Position numbers and translations under genes: made by a program
The notes under the pieces: model-generated
What the model saw: the letters and a program-made list of their open reading frames with translations, nothing else
Databases searched by the model: none
What the model was told of the DNA's origin: nothing
Source of the DNA: Crossaster papposus
Lineage: Eukaryota; Echinodermata; Asteroidea; Velatida; Solasteridae
DNA length: 64,000 nt
Reading direction: 5' to 3'
Assembly: GCA_037893245.1 (NCBI GenBank)
Contig: JBAIAA010000531.1
Span: 186,001-250,000, forward strand
Shown here: positions 41,436-44,170 of the stretch, one piece after another
How the letters are laid out: each line of letters begins with the position of its first letter
Position numbering within the stretch: position 1 is the stretch's first letter

Positions 41436-42408
41436 ACCCCTCGTCTCTAATTGTCCCAGGCTAACGAAAGTACCCCTCTCGCAGTTTTAAATGTGCCCTT
41501 TTAAGATGTAAACAATAAAACTGCCCCTCAAACGAACACATAAAAGCCGTATCGCGCTCCTCTCTCTAAATGTGCAAAACTGCCCCTCAAAAACACAAAT
41601 TCTCCCTTGTGCATAAATACAAGATTGTTAACCCTCTCGGAAAAATACACCTCAAAATCAATAAAGTTGCACCCCTCTGATCTAGAAATGGTAAATTTGC
41701 CATCAAAAACAATAGTGTCCTCTTGAGATAGTTTATCGAGATGAACAACTGACCTACCGGTATCTGACGTTTTACAATCATAAATGCTAAGGAAAGCAAG
41801 AAAAACAGCGTTCGTTTTTAACTGGCGTCGGGCAGTGATTCTTATGTTTTTGTTTTTTTCACAATCGCCATCCGGCGATTGGGATTGCCGGTGAATTTTT
41901 GTTTAGAATTTAAATTATAGGATTATAGGATTATAGGATATCTAGCGCAATCATTTTGCTGGATGCCTACAATCATTATTTACTTTCAAATAATTAAGAT
42001 ATTTTGTGATAATTCGGTAGTAAAAATTGTCAATATCTGCAGAATGGTGTCTAATAGAGAACATTTTATAAAAATAAACACTGCGCGCAAAATAAACACA
42101 AATTGCAAGATGGACAACGCGTATTTATAATTCGTTCCTCGTCATACATACAGGTTTATAATATCAAAATGAAGGGGACCATAATTTCACACCAATGTAA
42201 GTTCCCTTTTTTTCTACCGGAACACTAAAACTACAGGTACACTTTTATCCCACATTCTTTCCCCGAAAAACCTGAGAATGTTTGTACCTTTCTTGGGAGG
42301 TTGTGACTTTGACGTCCATGTGCTGGTGCTATTTTTCTTGAGCTTTTGGTGATGATGTTGGCTTGGCGTCAACCCCACGGCAGTATCCTTGGATGCGCCA
42401 GTCCCCAT
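1087..42408 (-). CDS. Multi-cupredoxin repeat protein, 23 exons, 3' end outside window
   Basis: Spliced gene running leftward. I joined 23 exons by homologous repeats, GT-AG borders and matching phases; they sum to 2637 nt (879 codons) with no stop. Layout by residue: 1-44 basic, Ser/His/Lys-rich N-terminus starting MGTGASK; cupredoxin-like repeats at about 45-150, 150-215 (degenerate), 218-310, 312-421, 423-532, 535-626, 629-722 and 724-826; chitobiase/hexosaminidase C-like module from about 831. Repeat signatures are GF-P near the first strands, GD-V-W-W at the middle and PGVFYY at the end. Type-1 copper requires His, Cys, His and Met; no repeat keeps all four, so most are probably structural. 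No signal peptide or membrane segment is seen; the start fits N-myristoylation. Many repeats share a phase-0 intron just after the W-W strand, which supports tandem duplication. Function unknown. The fold call is family knowledge; the cytosolic location is inference. Confidence 0.85.
1325..1690. repeat. Dispersed repeat with TGACCTTTGACC words
   Basis: Contains repeated ATGACCTTTGACCTC and TCCATCCAAGTT words, a style shared in part with 21820-22080. No ORF. Confidence 0.4.
1725..1810. repeat. Fragment of the palindromic GGCTCATGGGC element
   Basis: TTTTAAACATATGTTTAAAA followed by CCGGCTCATGGGCCCGG matches half of the palindrome at 21578-21765. Confidence 0.55.
1905..2176. mobile_element. 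MITE family F4, partial copy
   Basis: Shares the segment with CACGTCCGCAAAAGG and ACACAAGAATAACACAAA with 34285-34755 and 42755-43530; it ends AGTGTCCCTTTAA, the inverse of the TTAAAGGGGCACT start at 34285. Confidence 0.65.
2216..2453 (-). CDS. Gene 1 exon 22, bulk of repeat 8
   Basis: 79 codons: GQSVLWSWKGSQFETHNIVH, LVTGPLAFSSG, FIFTFEEPGTFFETSEGAPG and CVGVVHILDD. Has the HNIVH loop and an EPGTFF end strand; the Cys sits late (GCVGVV), not in the copper loop. Local GC is clearly higher than the surrounding introns. Confidence 0.95.
2645..2795 (+). mobile_element. tRNA-derived SINE, 5' part
   Basis: tRNA-like start with a B-box-like GGTTCAAGTCC, then CCCTTGGGCAAGGCACCTTGTC. Same family as the fuller copy at 18372-18745. 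Confidence 0.7.
3245..3476 (+). mobile_element. SINE, 3' part
   Basis: Matches the 3' two thirds of the 18372-18745 SINE (GGGTACCTGTGAG, GCATCGAGCTGTATACTCCC, GTGTGCTTTATAAATACGCA). Confidence 0.7.
3477..4035. mobile_element. Composite MITE with palindromic 3' section
   Basis: Starts CATTCATAAGTACC near GTCGAGAGCCCG and has an inner ATGAATGGGAATAAA, then a palindrome around ATGAGCCGATTTTAAACATA. Related copies are at 17540-18035 and 26624-27080. Confidence 0.65.
4190..4306 (-). CDS. Gene 1 exon 21, end of repeat 7 and start of repeat 8
   Basis: 39 codons, phase 0 both sides, acceptor CTTCACAG, donor GTAAGT: YEHSSKTVLSSVVVSNPSGS, then FTVMVSSKGFKPPAVSIHK. Confidence 0.93.
4378..4480. repeat. 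Fragment of the GTCGAGAGCCCG element
   Basis: TTCCTATTGATCGAGAGCTC and GTGGCCGGTTTTAAA match the 5' part of the 26624 copy. Confidence 0.5.
4567..4758. mobile_element. MITE family F1 copy
   Basis: Opposite orientation to the 700-941 copy. Ends TTAATTAGTTCGCGCC and GGCGCCAACTGGTTAA, TTAA at both sides, about 50 bp shorter inside. Confidence 0.8.
4963..5243 (-). mobile_element. tRNA-derived SINE, second family
   Basis: On the minus strand it begins GAGTCGGGTTGGTGTAGCGG with B box GGGTTCGAATCCGGC and a long tRNA-unrelated body; related to 17275-17530. Next to a GAGT microsatellite. Confidence 0.7.
6045..6280. mobile_element. MITE family F2, truncated copy
   Basis: GAGGTAGAAAACATCATTAG, then GGGTGGATTTTGGGG and AACAGGATATCTAGTGCAAT correspond to the complete copy at 28863-29249. 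Confidence 0.65.
6571..6637 (-). CDS. Gene 1 exon 20, 67-bp exon of repeat 7
   Basis: Codes FSNPGVYHYYSKAFSNKTDK then FM; donor GTAAAG. PGVYHYY is the signature end strand; the Cys ligand position is Tyr/Ser. Confidence 0.9.
7395..7562 (-). mobile_element. tRNA-like SINE fragment
   Basis: On the minus strand GGGGAGTGTGGCTAAGCGGT leads to B box GGGTTTGAATCT and CTTGGGCAAGCCACTTTACC. Confidence 0.6.
7597..7772 (-). CDS. Gene 1 exon 19, repeat 7
   Basis: 58 codons: IHQVLVAKNHLQPDPVLAQT, HDCVAWVWPVLRKHGVTQLT and VFELQTYTQDIVTP. Central strand CVAWVW and KHGVTQ His loop. The usual intron after the W strand is absent. Donor GTTCAG is weak but phase-consistent. Confidence 0.92.
7773..9000. other. 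Gene 1 intron, nothing identified
   Basis: No exon, repeat family or RNA gene could be supported. A minus-strand stretch near 7975-8055 looks open but lacks splice sites that fit. Confidence 0.4.
9003..9190. repeat. Dispersed repeat with GTGGACxxxTGCxxxGTCCAC hairpin
   Basis: Shares CACTGAAGCCCTTTTTC and GTGTGGACATTTGCGAGTCC words with 40925-41045 (inverse) and, more loosely, with 52505-52760 and 58085-58300. Confidence 0.5.
9231..9537. mobile_element. MITE with CAGTGGAACGCCGCTAT ends
   Basis: Inverted ends CAGTGGAACGCCGCTAT and ATAGCGGCGCTCCACTG (one mismatch), 307 bp. The CAGTGGAAC start recalls pogo/Tigger-type Tc1-mariner ends; a TA duplication is not clean. Confidence 0.65.
9634..9685 (-). 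CDS. Gene 1 exon 18, 52-bp exon closing repeat 6
   Basis: Acceptor TTTTTTAG, donor GTAAGA. Codes VALPKLYGAIVTVSQSQ; GAIVTVSQS parallels GVVVVKPRA. Its length (1 modulo 3) is exactly what is needed to bring exon 17 into frame with exon 19. Confidence 0.88.
9686..11071. other. Gene 1 intron, nothing identified
   Basis: Contains ACATGTAC-rich stretches and short ORFs without family resemblance. Confidence 0.4.
11072..11184 (-). CDS. Gene 1 exon 17, repeat 6 second half
   Basis: 37 codons: VSRHGHPTKEGFCSGLPQDS and FVRQFNAGAVVYYQ. GFCSG matches the GF-S strand and GAVVYY the GVFYY strand. Donor GTGAGT. Confidence 0.93.
11390..11715. mobile_element. MITE family F2 copy
   Basis: AAAGATAGGATACACCATTA start and an internal GATAACAAGAAAAGCAAG and TTTTGCTGGATGCCTA body like 28863-29249; the right terminal repeat is lost. 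Confidence 0.7.
12000..12350. repeat. Dispersed repeat shared with 35560-35720
   Basis: Both carry TTTGTTCTCTTTTGTG(T/C)TTCGA and CCCTTTGTTCC/CCTTTATTCC segments with GACCGAAGATC/GATCGAGGATC motifs. Confidence 0.45.
12787..12903 (-). CDS. Gene 1 exon 16, first half of repeat 6
   Basis: 39 codons, phase 0 both sides: HCITVSDTGFEPKVLRVHPG, then DRVWWLWETTRQQHNIIQ. The intron sits right after HNIIQ, as in repeats 1, 4 and 5. Confidence 0.95.
13188..13770 (+). pseudogene. Non-LTR retrotransposon ORF2 C-terminal fragment
   Basis: An open stretch codes LYGSETWTLLKSDLRRLESF, NQRCQRSILGIQW and RRRTTFFGHITRLAHNIPAK, the region that follows the reverse transcriptase in LINE ORF2 proteins. Frames break after 13610, where WDGLPRLHVCMWNEV is still readable in another frame. 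It ends in a GTGA repeat (13763-13782), as expected for a LINE tail. 5'-truncated and dead. Confidence 0.85.
13783..13920. repeat. Dispersed repeat (GCTCGCCATAGACGAATCTTG family)
   Basis: The inverse of this segment recurs at 19050-19135 and partly at 14605-14690 (ACTAGTTT-GTTGCAACA and CTTGTGAGCT-ACGTC). Confidence 0.65.
14335..14590. mobile_element. Inverted-repeat element
   Basis: Long imperfect palindrome: GATTTGGCTGCGACTTTGGC with GCTATGCTGTTGCTA on the left, GTAGCAACAGCATAGC with AGTCACAGCCAAAGCC on the right, flanked by AGAGATATCTCTAAA. Confidence 0.65.
14728..14791. mobile_element. MITE family F2, terminal fragment
   Basis: Inverse copy of the F2 end: CCACCCATTCATGATAATTC then AATGGTGTATCCTACCTTAA. 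Confidence 0.65.
14822..14979 (-). CDS. Gene 1 exon 15, end of repeat 5
   Basis: 52 codons. TVQLNTPGVYHYRVSD is the F-PGVYYY end strand, and SVIANPGQK parallels VVVVKPRAK of repeat 4. Donor AAAAG|GTACAA. A copy of the TTAAAGGTAG MITE lies only about 30 bp past this donor. Confidence 0.93.
15068..15200. repeat. Palindromic GGCTCATGGGC element
   Basis: TTTTAAACAAGGCTCATGGGC and GCCCATGAGCCAGTTTTAAAC arms around a GCTCAAGCCGAAGGCGAGGG loop. Confidence 0.7.
15457..15511 (-). CDS. Gene 1 exon 14, 55-bp exon of repeat 5
   Basis: Codes VDRCVASDNKSVAEVDCI; donor GTAAGT. Two Cys residues 13 apart could form a disulfide or metal site; phase joins both neighbours. Confidence 0.85.
16172..16412. mobile_element. 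MITE family F1 copy
   Basis: TTAACCAGTTTGTGC start and GGCGCGAACTGGTTAA end, 241 bp, immediately abutted by an F2 fragment (AAAGATAGGATACACC). Confidence 0.8.
16410..16515. mobile_element. MITE family F2, 5' fragment
   Basis: AAAGATAGGATACACCATTG to AACTGACCTGTTCCAAGTTTTG, cut off by the minisatellite. Confidence 0.65.
16528..16779. repeat. Minisatellite, CGGGTGTGCTAACCCAC unit
   Basis: About 15 tandem units of 16-17 bp (CCGGGTGTGCTACCCACA and TCGGGTGTGCTAACCCA variants). Each unit contains the near-palindrome GGGTGTGCTAACCC. It is followed by one half of an F1 MITE. Confidence 0.95.
16780..16868. mobile_element. MITE family F1, half copy
   Basis: CTTGCTAGTGATGTGTTTAT to GACGTGGACTGGTTAA, matching one end of F1; the other half is replaced by the minisatellite. 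Confidence 0.65.
16898..17032. repeat. GTACTCGTACTCA-rich repeat
   Basis: Irregular runs of TACTCGTACTCA and TACTTGTACTCA, probably the end of a degenerate DNA element. Confidence 0.5.
17075..17157 (-). CDS. Gene 1 exon 13, repeat 5 middle
   Basis: Codes LSVINSGDRIWWNWDVDNIQ plus DSFPVMQ, phase 0 out. The first copper His is absent here (DSFP replaces the usual H-x-I-Q). Confidence 0.93.
17275..17530 (+). mobile_element. tRNA-derived SINE, second family
   Basis: CCACCACTGTGGCCAAGG with GTTCGATTCTTGGCCTGG (B box region) and TTTTAAGTCCCTACCTGATT match the inverse of 4963-5243. Confidence 0.6.
17535..18040. mobile_element. Composite MITE, GTCGAGAGCCCG type plus palindrome
   Basis: Starts CTTCATAAATACCTAATACA, ends GGTATTTATGAATGGGAATA, then a palindromic section (CAGCTCATGGGAC, TTTTAAACATACTTG). 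It stops about 20 bp before gene 1 exon 12. Confidence 0.65.
18058..18215 (-). CDS. Gene 1 exon 12, end of repeat 4 and start of repeat 5
   Basis: Codes FHEPGVFYYCDNNYDD, EYLGVVVVKPRAK and HHVEVTAEGFYP. A Cys follows FYY as in type-1 copper sites, but the expected His is Asn and the Met position reads Leu, so copper binding is doubtful. Confidence 0.94.
18372..18745 (-). mobile_element. tRNA-derived SINE, nearly full length
   Basis: On the minus strand: GAGTGCCGTGGTCTCGTGGT start, B-box-like GGGTACAAATCC, body with CATCGAGCTGTATACTCCCA, TATATAAGTACTGCC and an (ATT)n tail at 18380-18398. Confidence 0.8.
18956..19016. repeat. Short minisatellite, GTCGGTGCGTTACC unit
   Basis: Four 14-16 bp units (TACCGTCGGTGCGT, TACTGACGGTGCGT) followed by the ATTTAGAGATATCTCTAAA motif of 14335-14590. 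Confidence 0.85.
19310..19416 (-). CDS. Gene 1 exon 11, repeat 4 middle
   Basis: Acceptor TGTATAG, donor GTGAGT, phase 0 in and 2 out. Codes CKKQHRIQQMEVPTGHAISD and GFSSDAP, the His-bearing loop (QHRIQQ) and the following strand. Confidence 0.92.
19710..19965 (-). pseudogene. CR1/L2-type LINE 3' end
   Basis: Minus-strand reading MPLVWNRLPAAIRSVDNLKN, VKANLKTHLFKHYS and ALGCLGDMESVF is the C-terminus of CR1/L2 ORF2, followed by an AATAATCAT-like tail. 5'-truncated. Confidence 0.85.
19966..21055. other. Gene 1 intron, low-content stretch
   Basis: Three imperfect repeats of TTTTCATGAAGGGACGC (20170-20310). GGTTCTGGCAAAATGAGACGGAAC near 20790 recurs inverted at 24410 and 59590. No gene found. 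Confidence 0.4.
21060..21210. mobile_element. Element of the TTAACCCTAACTCC family (F3-like)
   Basis: GGCTGCTTTATAGCTCAATGGTTAACC, TTTTAACACTTTGGAATTG and AGTTAGGGTTAATAA also occur at 60528-60725 and in part at 27440-27560. Confidence 0.6.
21226..21409 (-). CDS. Gene 1 exon 10, end of repeat 3 and start of repeat 4
   Basis: 61 codons, acceptor TTGCAG, donor GTCAGT, phase 0 out. HPGLFYFQTEGAEDGEMQLC and VVHVRATQ close repeat 3; DHYVEVTDRRFSPRLLIVSQ and GDRVWWLWDRFK open repeat 4. This is one of the clearest cupredoxin signatures in the gene. Confidence 0.95.
21578..21765. repeat. Near-perfect palindromic element
   Basis: Arms GGAATAAATACGTGGTTGGC...GGCCAACCACATATTTATTCC with inner CCGGTTTCAAACATACGTTTAAA and its inverse; the loop carries GAGCCGAAGGCAAGGCC. 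About 185 bp, MITE-like. Confidence 0.85.
21766..23004. other. Gene 1 intron, no gene
   Basis: Includes ACTTTGACTTTGAATTTGACC-type words (22020-22060) similar to 1325-1690; otherwise nothing supportable. Confidence 0.4.
23005..23049 (-). CDS. Gene 1 exon 9, 45-bp exon of repeat 3
   Basis: Codes TSAPMQSGSYKHDF between split Glu and Pro codons; donor GTGAGT. It fills the F-strand before HPGLFYF in exon 10, and both junction codons work. Confidence 0.88.
24000..24275. mobile_element. MITE family F2, inverted copy with insertion
   Basis: Inverse F2 body (TTTCTCAGCATTTATGATTG, AGGTCAGTTAAACGATAT) is separated from its end (AATGATGTATCCTACCTTTAA) by about 120 bp of other DNA. Confidence 0.65.
24464..24612 (-). 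CDS. Gene 1 exon 8, repeat 3
   Basis: Acceptor TTTTCTTCAG, donor GTGAGT. Codes 49 residues: LTEERFVPSLLHIEQGNSV, KWVWNSIHQGHSVREV and KLCPKHCG. The GNSVKWVW segment is the central strand; a Cys/His-rich stretch follows. Unlike several other repeats, no intron splits it after the W strand. Confidence 0.93.
25047..25120. repeat. Perfect 37-bp tandem duplication
   Basis: Two identical copies (25047-25083, 25084-25120) starting TTGCAACGTATTTGCC; no other array around them. Confidence 0.95.
25121..26600. other. Gene 1 intron, nothing identified
   Basis: AT-rich DNA with short chance ORFs only. Confidence 0.4.
26624..27060. mobile_element. MITE, GTCGAGAGCCCG type
   Basis: Inverted ends ATTCATAAATACCTGG and AGTATTTATGAATGGG. 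The 5' part, TTCCTATTGGTCGAGAGCCC, is shared with 3477, 4378, 17540 and 2505-2560. Confidence 0.75.
27683..27755 (-). CDS. Gene 1 exon 7, end of repeat 2 / start of repeat 3
   Basis: Acceptor TTTTTACAG, donor GTAAGA. Codes DGYEANSGKVLHVTVRSRRY then VMAE. GKVLHVTV matches the last strand (GVVVV) of other repeats. Confidence 0.88.
28863..29249. mobile_element. MITE family F2, complete reference copy
   Basis: 387 bp, inverted ends TTAAAGGTAGTATACACCAT and ATGGTGTATACTACCTTTAA with TTAA at each border. The body contains GTTTGTTTTCCACCGG and CTCGCCGGACGGCGAG (hairpin). No ORF. At least nine partial copies lie in this window. Confidence 0.9.
29864..29969 (-). CDS. Gene 1 exon 6, degenerate repeat 2
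   Basis: Acceptor AATTGCAG, donor GTACAT, phase 1 in and phase 2 out. Codes 34 whole codons including DHLASQHSTVGLKFINKRED. Cupredoxin resemblance is weak; assigned by frame continuity with both neighbours. Confidence 0.72.
30328..30530. repeat. Inverted repeat with paired NRF1-like and ATGGCGGA motifs
   Basis: Arms about 30344-30402 and 30460-30512: ATGGCGGA, then CTGCGCAGGCGCGGCGTGCA on the left and TGCACGCCTGCGCAG then TCCGCCAT on the right. Each arm holds a TGCGCAGGCG NRF1-type site and a YY1-like GCCAT. Could be a MITE or a bidirectional promoter. Confidence 0.75.
30600..30950. repeat. Imperfect 210-bp direct duplication
   Basis: GTGATTTAAAACAATGGCGAC...GGCCGGCGTATCGGGGACAA (to 30711) recurs as GTGATTGGAAACAAAGCCAAC...GGCCGGCGTATCGGGGACAA (to 30913). 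Confidence 0.65.
31093..31189 (-). CDS. Gene 1 exon 5
   Basis: Codes 32 residues including CGSGWKSSVDVKLISRPVLL and ends in phase 1 at a strong GTAAGT donor. The acceptor TTAG lacks a clear pyrimidine tract; it was chosen because it joins exon 4 in frame just after an in-frame stop. The donor and phase are secure; the 5' border is less so. Confidence 0.7.
32690..33503. mobile_element. Foldback element with about 150-bp inverted arms
   Basis: Left arm 32690-32838 and right arm 33343-33503 pair over nearly their whole length (GTTCAAAACTGTC, GCCTTCTGCGGCCAATCG, ATCACGAATCA shared inversely). The centre has a GAT microsatellite (33277-33294) next to CTTATATAGCGCCGGCA. No transposase ORF. Confidence 0.8.
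33912..34034 (-). CDS. Gene 1 exon 4, repeat 1 second half
   Basis: Codes 41 residues containing AVHSVQGGYNSGTQ, then FDVQFNLQGEFCFV, the F-x-x-x-G-x-Y-type end strand with a Cys. Donor chosen as TTG|GTGAAC (phase 0); an alternative GTTGGT donor four bases upstream in the transcript (exon end 33916) would give phase 2, which the next exon does not fit. Confidence 0.82.
34072..34288. mobile_element. MITE family F1 copy
   Basis: TTAACCAGTTCCCTGG start and ATAATCGGTTAA end. It abuts exon 4 of gene 1 by under 40 bp and shares its last TTAA with the F4 copy that follows. Confidence 0.75.
34285..34755. mobile_element. MITE family F4 copy
   Basis: TTAAAGGGGCACTGTAGCC start, then GATTGTTTACTTTAATATTC, CACGTCCGCAAAAGG, ACACAAGAATAACAC and GTAGACCCATTGGGCAC, colinear with 42755-43530. 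Confidence 0.7.
34756..36966. other. Gene 1 intron, no gene
   Basis: 35560-35720 holds repeated CCGTCGATCGAGG-type words; a 163-codon plus-strand ORF there (35267-35758) lacks any family signal. Confidence 0.4.
36967..37023 (-). CDS. Gene 1 exon 3, repeat 1 middle
   Basis: Short 57-bp exon, phase 0 both sides, donor GTAAGC. Codes SISIHWNASLGSNGHNIQQ, equivalent to the W-W strand and first His region (GHNIQQ) of a cupredoxin. Confidence 0.88.
37100..38285. other. Gene 1 intron, nothing identified
   Basis: AT-rich with ACATGTAC runs; no supported feature. Confidence 0.4.
38290..38467. mobile_element. MITE family F2, inverted partial copy
   Basis: ACTACCAAATTATTAAGAAA, CATCCAGCAAAATGATTGCG and CAACTGCCCGACGC match the inverse of 28863-29249. 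Confidence 0.7.
38476..38989. mobile_element. Two F1 MITEs in head-to-head array
   Basis: First copy 38476-38720 (TTAACCAGTTTGCGCC to GGCGCGAACAATAACC), then an opposite-oriented copy to 38989 (AACTAGTTAA). Both share the CAAGGCCGGAAAT core, so the pair makes a large inverted repeat. Confidence 0.75.
39058..39143 (-). CDS. Gene 1 exon 2, start of cupredoxin repeat 1
   Basis: Acceptor CTCTCCAG, donor GTATGC, phase 1 in and phase 0 out. Codes residues 41-69, including TDIVRIGLTKLGFSPAEV, the first strands of a cupredoxin fold, ending VTVSEGQ where other repeats have the GD turn. Confidence 0.9.
39440..39911. mobile_element. MITE-like element, GATTGGTCGAGACTC type
   Basis: AATAAATACCTAGGAGAG with TGATTGGTCGAGACTCGATC resembles the start of the 26624 element; it ends AAGGTTTTTATTAAAGGGAA. 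Confidence 0.5.
39912..40113. repeat. Large near-perfect palindrome
   Basis: Arms GGGAATAACAGTGCGAGGGC and its inverse, GGTTATTACTGCGT/ACGCAGTAATAACC, CCGGGTTGGGGGATGAC/GTCACCCCCTAACCCGG. The loop CTCGCCTTCAGCTCGGTCC recalls the loop of the 21578 palindrome; a further half repeat follows at 40085-40120. Confidence 0.85.
40391..40760. repeat. GGATTCAGGATAC/TGGAGGACTTTGGCGG repeat element
   Basis: TTAACCACCCTGAATCC, CATTTCCTGTTTTGGAGG and repeated TTTGGCGGATTCAAGATAC; the inverse words recur in 43023-43437. Confidence 0.55.
40925..41045. repeat. Copy of the GTGGAC hairpin repeat
   Basis: GGACATGTCCACACAGCGTT and GGGGCTTCACAGGGAACATC are the inverse counterpart of 9003-9190. Confidence 0.5.
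41395..41436. repeat. Poly-C tract, about 40 bp
   Basis: Nearly uninterrupted C run (G run on the gene 1 sense strand). Confidence 0.95.
41740..42055. mobile_element. MITE family F2 copy
   Basis: GCTAAGGAAAGCAAGAAAAA, GGCGTCGGGCAGTGATTC, CATCCGGCGATTGGG and GCTGGATGCCTACAATCATT in the order of the complete copy. Confidence 0.7.
42288..42408 (-). CDS. Gene 1 exon 1 (initiator, myristoylation-type start)
   Basis: Codes residues 1-40 and ends in phase 1 at AAAG|GTACAA. The ATG lies in CACCATGGGG, a near-ideal Kozak context, and an in-frame TAA sits four codons upstream (42418-42420), so this start is well supported. The protein begins MGTGASKD, matching the MGxxxSK pattern of N-myristoylated proteins, and continues His/Lys/Ser-rich without a hydrophobic signal peptide. 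Splicing to exon 2 restores a Gly codon. Confidence 0.85.
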
Positions 42409-42420
42409 GGTGAATGTTTA

Positions 42421-42754
42421 TTTAATCGCTGCTCGTTCGCGAGTGATCCTGGGAGTTTAGGCATCTGGACGCACACTGCATGCCGTCTGCAGCCCGAGTC
42501 ATTCTGCTGGATAGGTCATCCTAATTAATCGGTTGCTCGGTTACCGATGCCTGTGGATGTACACACGTGAATAAAATAAAAGATAAAATGGAGCCAAAAT
42601 GGCACGTAAATTAGAAATTCTACAACAAGAAGTCACATCAAGGATACAATGGCCTTACATGTATGTAGGCCATTCCCCCAAAAAAGGGAAAAATTTTTTT
42701 AAAGATATTTAATAAAATGTAAAAAAAAAAATATCTTTATCACCATTTATTTTT
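42421..42754. other. Presumed 5' flank of gene 1
   Basis: Contains TGATCCTGGGAG and GCACACTGCATGCCGTCTGC; no TATA box or clear initiator seen. Upstream UTR exons cannot be excluded. Confidence 0.35.
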
Positions 42755-43530
42755 GATGTTTTAGATTGTTTACTTCTATTTCAAACTTCTGGTTGAAAGG
42801 AAACAACCAAATTATGTCTTAACAATCAAGAAAAAGGGACACGAAGTACACATACCGGTACGTGTATGTTTTTCCCATGCGTTTACACTCAATGTACGAT
42901 ACACATTGTGTGTGTCTATAAATTAATACACATAGCAGCAATATTAATGTGAAACGTGGTTTCTTATACCGGTTTGATGCCCCCCAAAAAAGGCGAACAC
43001 TTTCCGGCTGAAATCTCTCAGTTAACCCTAACTCCCTCACGGCTTTTACTAGAAAGTATCCTGAATCCGCCACAGTCCACCAATTTTGGTTTGCAAAAAC
43101 TGCTAGTGTCCTGAGTCCATCAGACTCCACCAGTATGCATTCTGGAGAGATCCTGAGTCCATCATACTCCACTAGCAAAAGTTTGATGAACTGTGACGGA
43201 TTCAGGATACCTAGGTGGCATACAAAAAAATTGAAGTGCGTTTCTCCATAGAGTCCATCACAGTCCATCACCTGAATTTCTGTATCCTGAATCCATCACA
43301 CTCCTGCGGTAACGCTAGGCTTAAAATCCTCAATCCATCACACTACTCCAGTTGGTTCAATATGGAGGTATCCTGAATCCGCTAAAATCCTCCAAAACAG
43401 GAAATGGATTTTGATGGACTCAGGGTGGTTAGGGTTAAATTAAGCTGTGTGTATGTTTCATTATAAATGCTCTTTCCGATTATTACTTCATTCAGTAAAA
43501 AACACGTTTTGTAGCCCAAATGGACAATGT
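42755..43530. mobile_element. MITE F4 carrying a nested F3 element
   Basis: F4 sequence (GATTGTTTACTTCTATTTCA, AAAGGCGAACACTTTCCGGC) is interrupted at 43023 by TTAACCCTAACTCCC...TTAGGGTTAA and resumes at 43438 (GCTCTTTCCGATTATTAC, TTTTGTAGCCCAAATGGACA), as in the uninterrupted copies at 34285 and 1905. Confidence 0.75.
43023..43437. mobile_element. MITE family F3 (TTAACCCTAACTCC ends), nested
   Basis: About 415 bp, bounded by TTAA. The interior is a degenerate tandem of roughly 35-bp units (ATCCTGAATCC, CATCACACTCCACCAG). Confidence 0.75.
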
Positions 43531-44170
43531 AATAATAAATAATAATAAAACACAGCATTTGTAAGGCGCACTTTCTCTGTATACACATTCAAAGGCGCCG
43601 GTCCAGGTCAATAAAAGAAATCTCAGATGTGCAAGTTCAAAGGCCAGTCTGAAAAGATGTGTTTTAAGGGAGTTTTGGAAGTGAGAAATGTCATGTGTAT
43701 CTCTTAGACTTTGAGGCAGAGAGTTCCAGAGGCGGGGGGCAAGATTAGAGAAAGCTCTATCACCATAAGAGACAAGGCGAGTCCGGGGAACAAAAAGCAT
43801 GCTGCCTGATGACCTCAGACCTGGCCTGCCGGTGCTGAAGCATGCTCTGAAGGTAGGGAGGGGCTGAACCATGAAGTGTTTTGAATGTCAGGAGGTTGAT
43901 TTTGTACTGAATTCTGAAACTAATTGGTAGCCAGTGTAGATTGTGTAGGATGCATGGGAGAGATATGAGAAGACATTTTTGTACAGGTCTGTAAGTAATC
44001 TTGCAGCAGCATTTTGGACTGATTGTAACCGACGCAGTGTATTTTGAGGCAGTCCAGCAAGGAGACTGTTGCAGAAGTCGAGTCTGGTGGTGATGAAGGC
44101 ATGTATGAGGTGCTGTGCTGCATTCGTTGTGAGCAGGCGCCGGATCCGAAGAGCACTAGAACGGCCATCT
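43530..44170 (-). pseudogene. CR1/L2-type LINE 3' end
   Basis: Minus-strand reading FITTRLDFCNSLLAGLPQNT, LRRLQSVQNAAARLLTDLYK and, after a frame change, RTRLVSYGDRAFSNLAPRLW, NSLPQSLR and FQNSLKTHLF, the C-terminal part of CR1/L2 ORF2. It ends in an ATT-type tail (43530-43552). The truncated 5' side passes straight into the 23-bp minisatellite. Confidence 0.88.

Noticed and set aside
1087-42408. Multicopper oxidase (ceruloplasmin/laccase) identity for gene 1
   Set aside because: No HxH trinuclear copper motifs or HCH-x3-H-x4-M end are visible; only single cupredoxin-like repeats with lost ligands.
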